From the NCBI GenBank assembly GCA_937922005.1, contig CAKZWV010000042.1:1-59556 (forward strand): a stretch of DNA of 59,556 bases, written 5' to 3'. Shown in pieces: positions 59,254 to 59,556 of this stretch; positions within the stretch are counted from its first letter, which is position 1; every line of letters begins with the position of its first letter. Source of the DNA: an uncultured Clostridia bacterium. GTDB taxonomy: Bacteria; Bacillota; Clostridia; Saccharofermentanales; DTU023. The notes under the pieces were generated by a model. That model did not search any database. It was given only the letters and a program-made list of their open reading frames with translations, and had not been told where the DNA came from. The position numbers and the translations under genes are program-made.

Positions 59254-59556
59254 CTAGAGGTCCGCCGATCCCGCCAATTCAATCAACTCATCCCGCAAGA
59301 GAGCTGCCTCCTCAAAATCCAGACGCTTGGCGGCCGCTTCCATCTGCTTCCGGAGGCGCTGGAGCATTTGTGCCCGTTCTTGGGGATTCAGCTCGGCAAA
59401 GACCTTGGCCCCCTTCTTACCCTTCTTCTTGCCCCCTTGCTTAGCCTTCGCCACGGCCTTCTCTGCTGCATATTCTGGGTCCTCCTCAGCAACCTTGAAG
59501 CCTGTATCCTTGATTTCACGGAGCTCTTTTTGGACAGACTTAGGCGTAATATTGTG
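59254..59556 (-). CDS. uvrB: Excinuclease ABC subunit B, 3' end only
   Basis: The window cuts off the 5' part. The visible 100 residues begin HNITPKSVQKELREIKDTG, the typical end of the UvrB helicase core, continue through a Lys/Gly-rich linker (AKQGGKKKGKKGAK) and end with the UVR domain (RAQMLQRLRKQMEAAAKRLD followed by FEEAALLRDELIEL), which binds UvrC. It takes part in nucleotide excision repair. Confidence 0.92.
   Translation of the reverse strand, partial: HNITPKSVQKELREIKDTGFKVAEEDPEYAAEKAVAKAKQGGKKKGKKGAKVFAELNPQERAQMLQRLRKQMEAAAKRLDFEEAALLRDELIELAGSADL

Overview
The window reads as a chromosomal segment of an anaerobic, butyrate-forming member of the Bacillota (Clostridia or Tissierellia-like; Peptoniphilaceae-like is a guess). 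Supporting signs are strong Shine-Dalgarno sites, frequent GTG/TTG starts, a GlgC/GlgD pair, an ntp-type V-ATPase, MutS2, SepF, and a complete acetyl-CoA-to-butyrate gene set. Most genes lie on the minus strand; only three (32.5-36.4 kb, plus) run the other way. No phage, transposon, CRISPR or rRNA was seen. One tRNA (Leu, GAG) is present.

Layout, left to right. 0-5.5 kb: type II pantothenate kinase, then a cell-division group (HlyD-like protein, YggS, SepF). 5.7-16 kb: a YnbB-family PLP enzyme, tRNA-Leu and a glycogen operon (glgB-glgC-glgD-glgA plus a GH13 amylase). 16-19.5 kb: a serine-pathway trio (class V aminotransferase, SerA, DUF1015). 19.6-32.2 kb: a nine-gene V-ATPase operon in the order H-I-K-E-C-F-A-B-D, followed by an ornithine-type racemase, alanine racemase and a lone HisE. 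32.5-36.4 kb: a Yip1-like membrane protein, a MATE exporter and a butyryl-CoA:acetate CoA-transferase. 36.5-48.5 kb: the flavoprotein FprA, an acyl-CoA dehydrogenase/EtfA/rubredoxin fusion, a membrane pyrophosphatase and thl-crt-hbd-bcd-etfB-etfA. 48.8-59.6 kb: PIN protein, TetR-like regulator, MutS2, DnaE, phosphoglucomutase and the 3' end of uvrB.

How it fits together. Phosphoglucomutase and the glg operon store and mobilise glucose. Thiolase through Bcd-EtfAB makes butyryl-CoA with likely flavin-based electron bifurcation, and the CoA-transferase releases butyrate. The V-ATPase c subunit carries the sodium-site residues of Enterococcus NtpK, and the pyrophosphatase has the potassium-dependent signature, so a sodium-based membrane economy is plausible.

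Two observations stand out. First, a 10-bp motif, GGANTATTTG, occurs 32 times in both orientations across the window (about 0.5 expected by chance), is over-represented between genes, and resembles a DNA uptake or chromosome-scale signal. Second, a three-domain acyl-CoA dehydrogenase/EtfA/rubredoxin fusion sits directly upstream of FprA, suggesting a compact electron route from acyl-CoA to oxygen or NO. Many conserved enzymes here also carry unusual low-complexity insertions.
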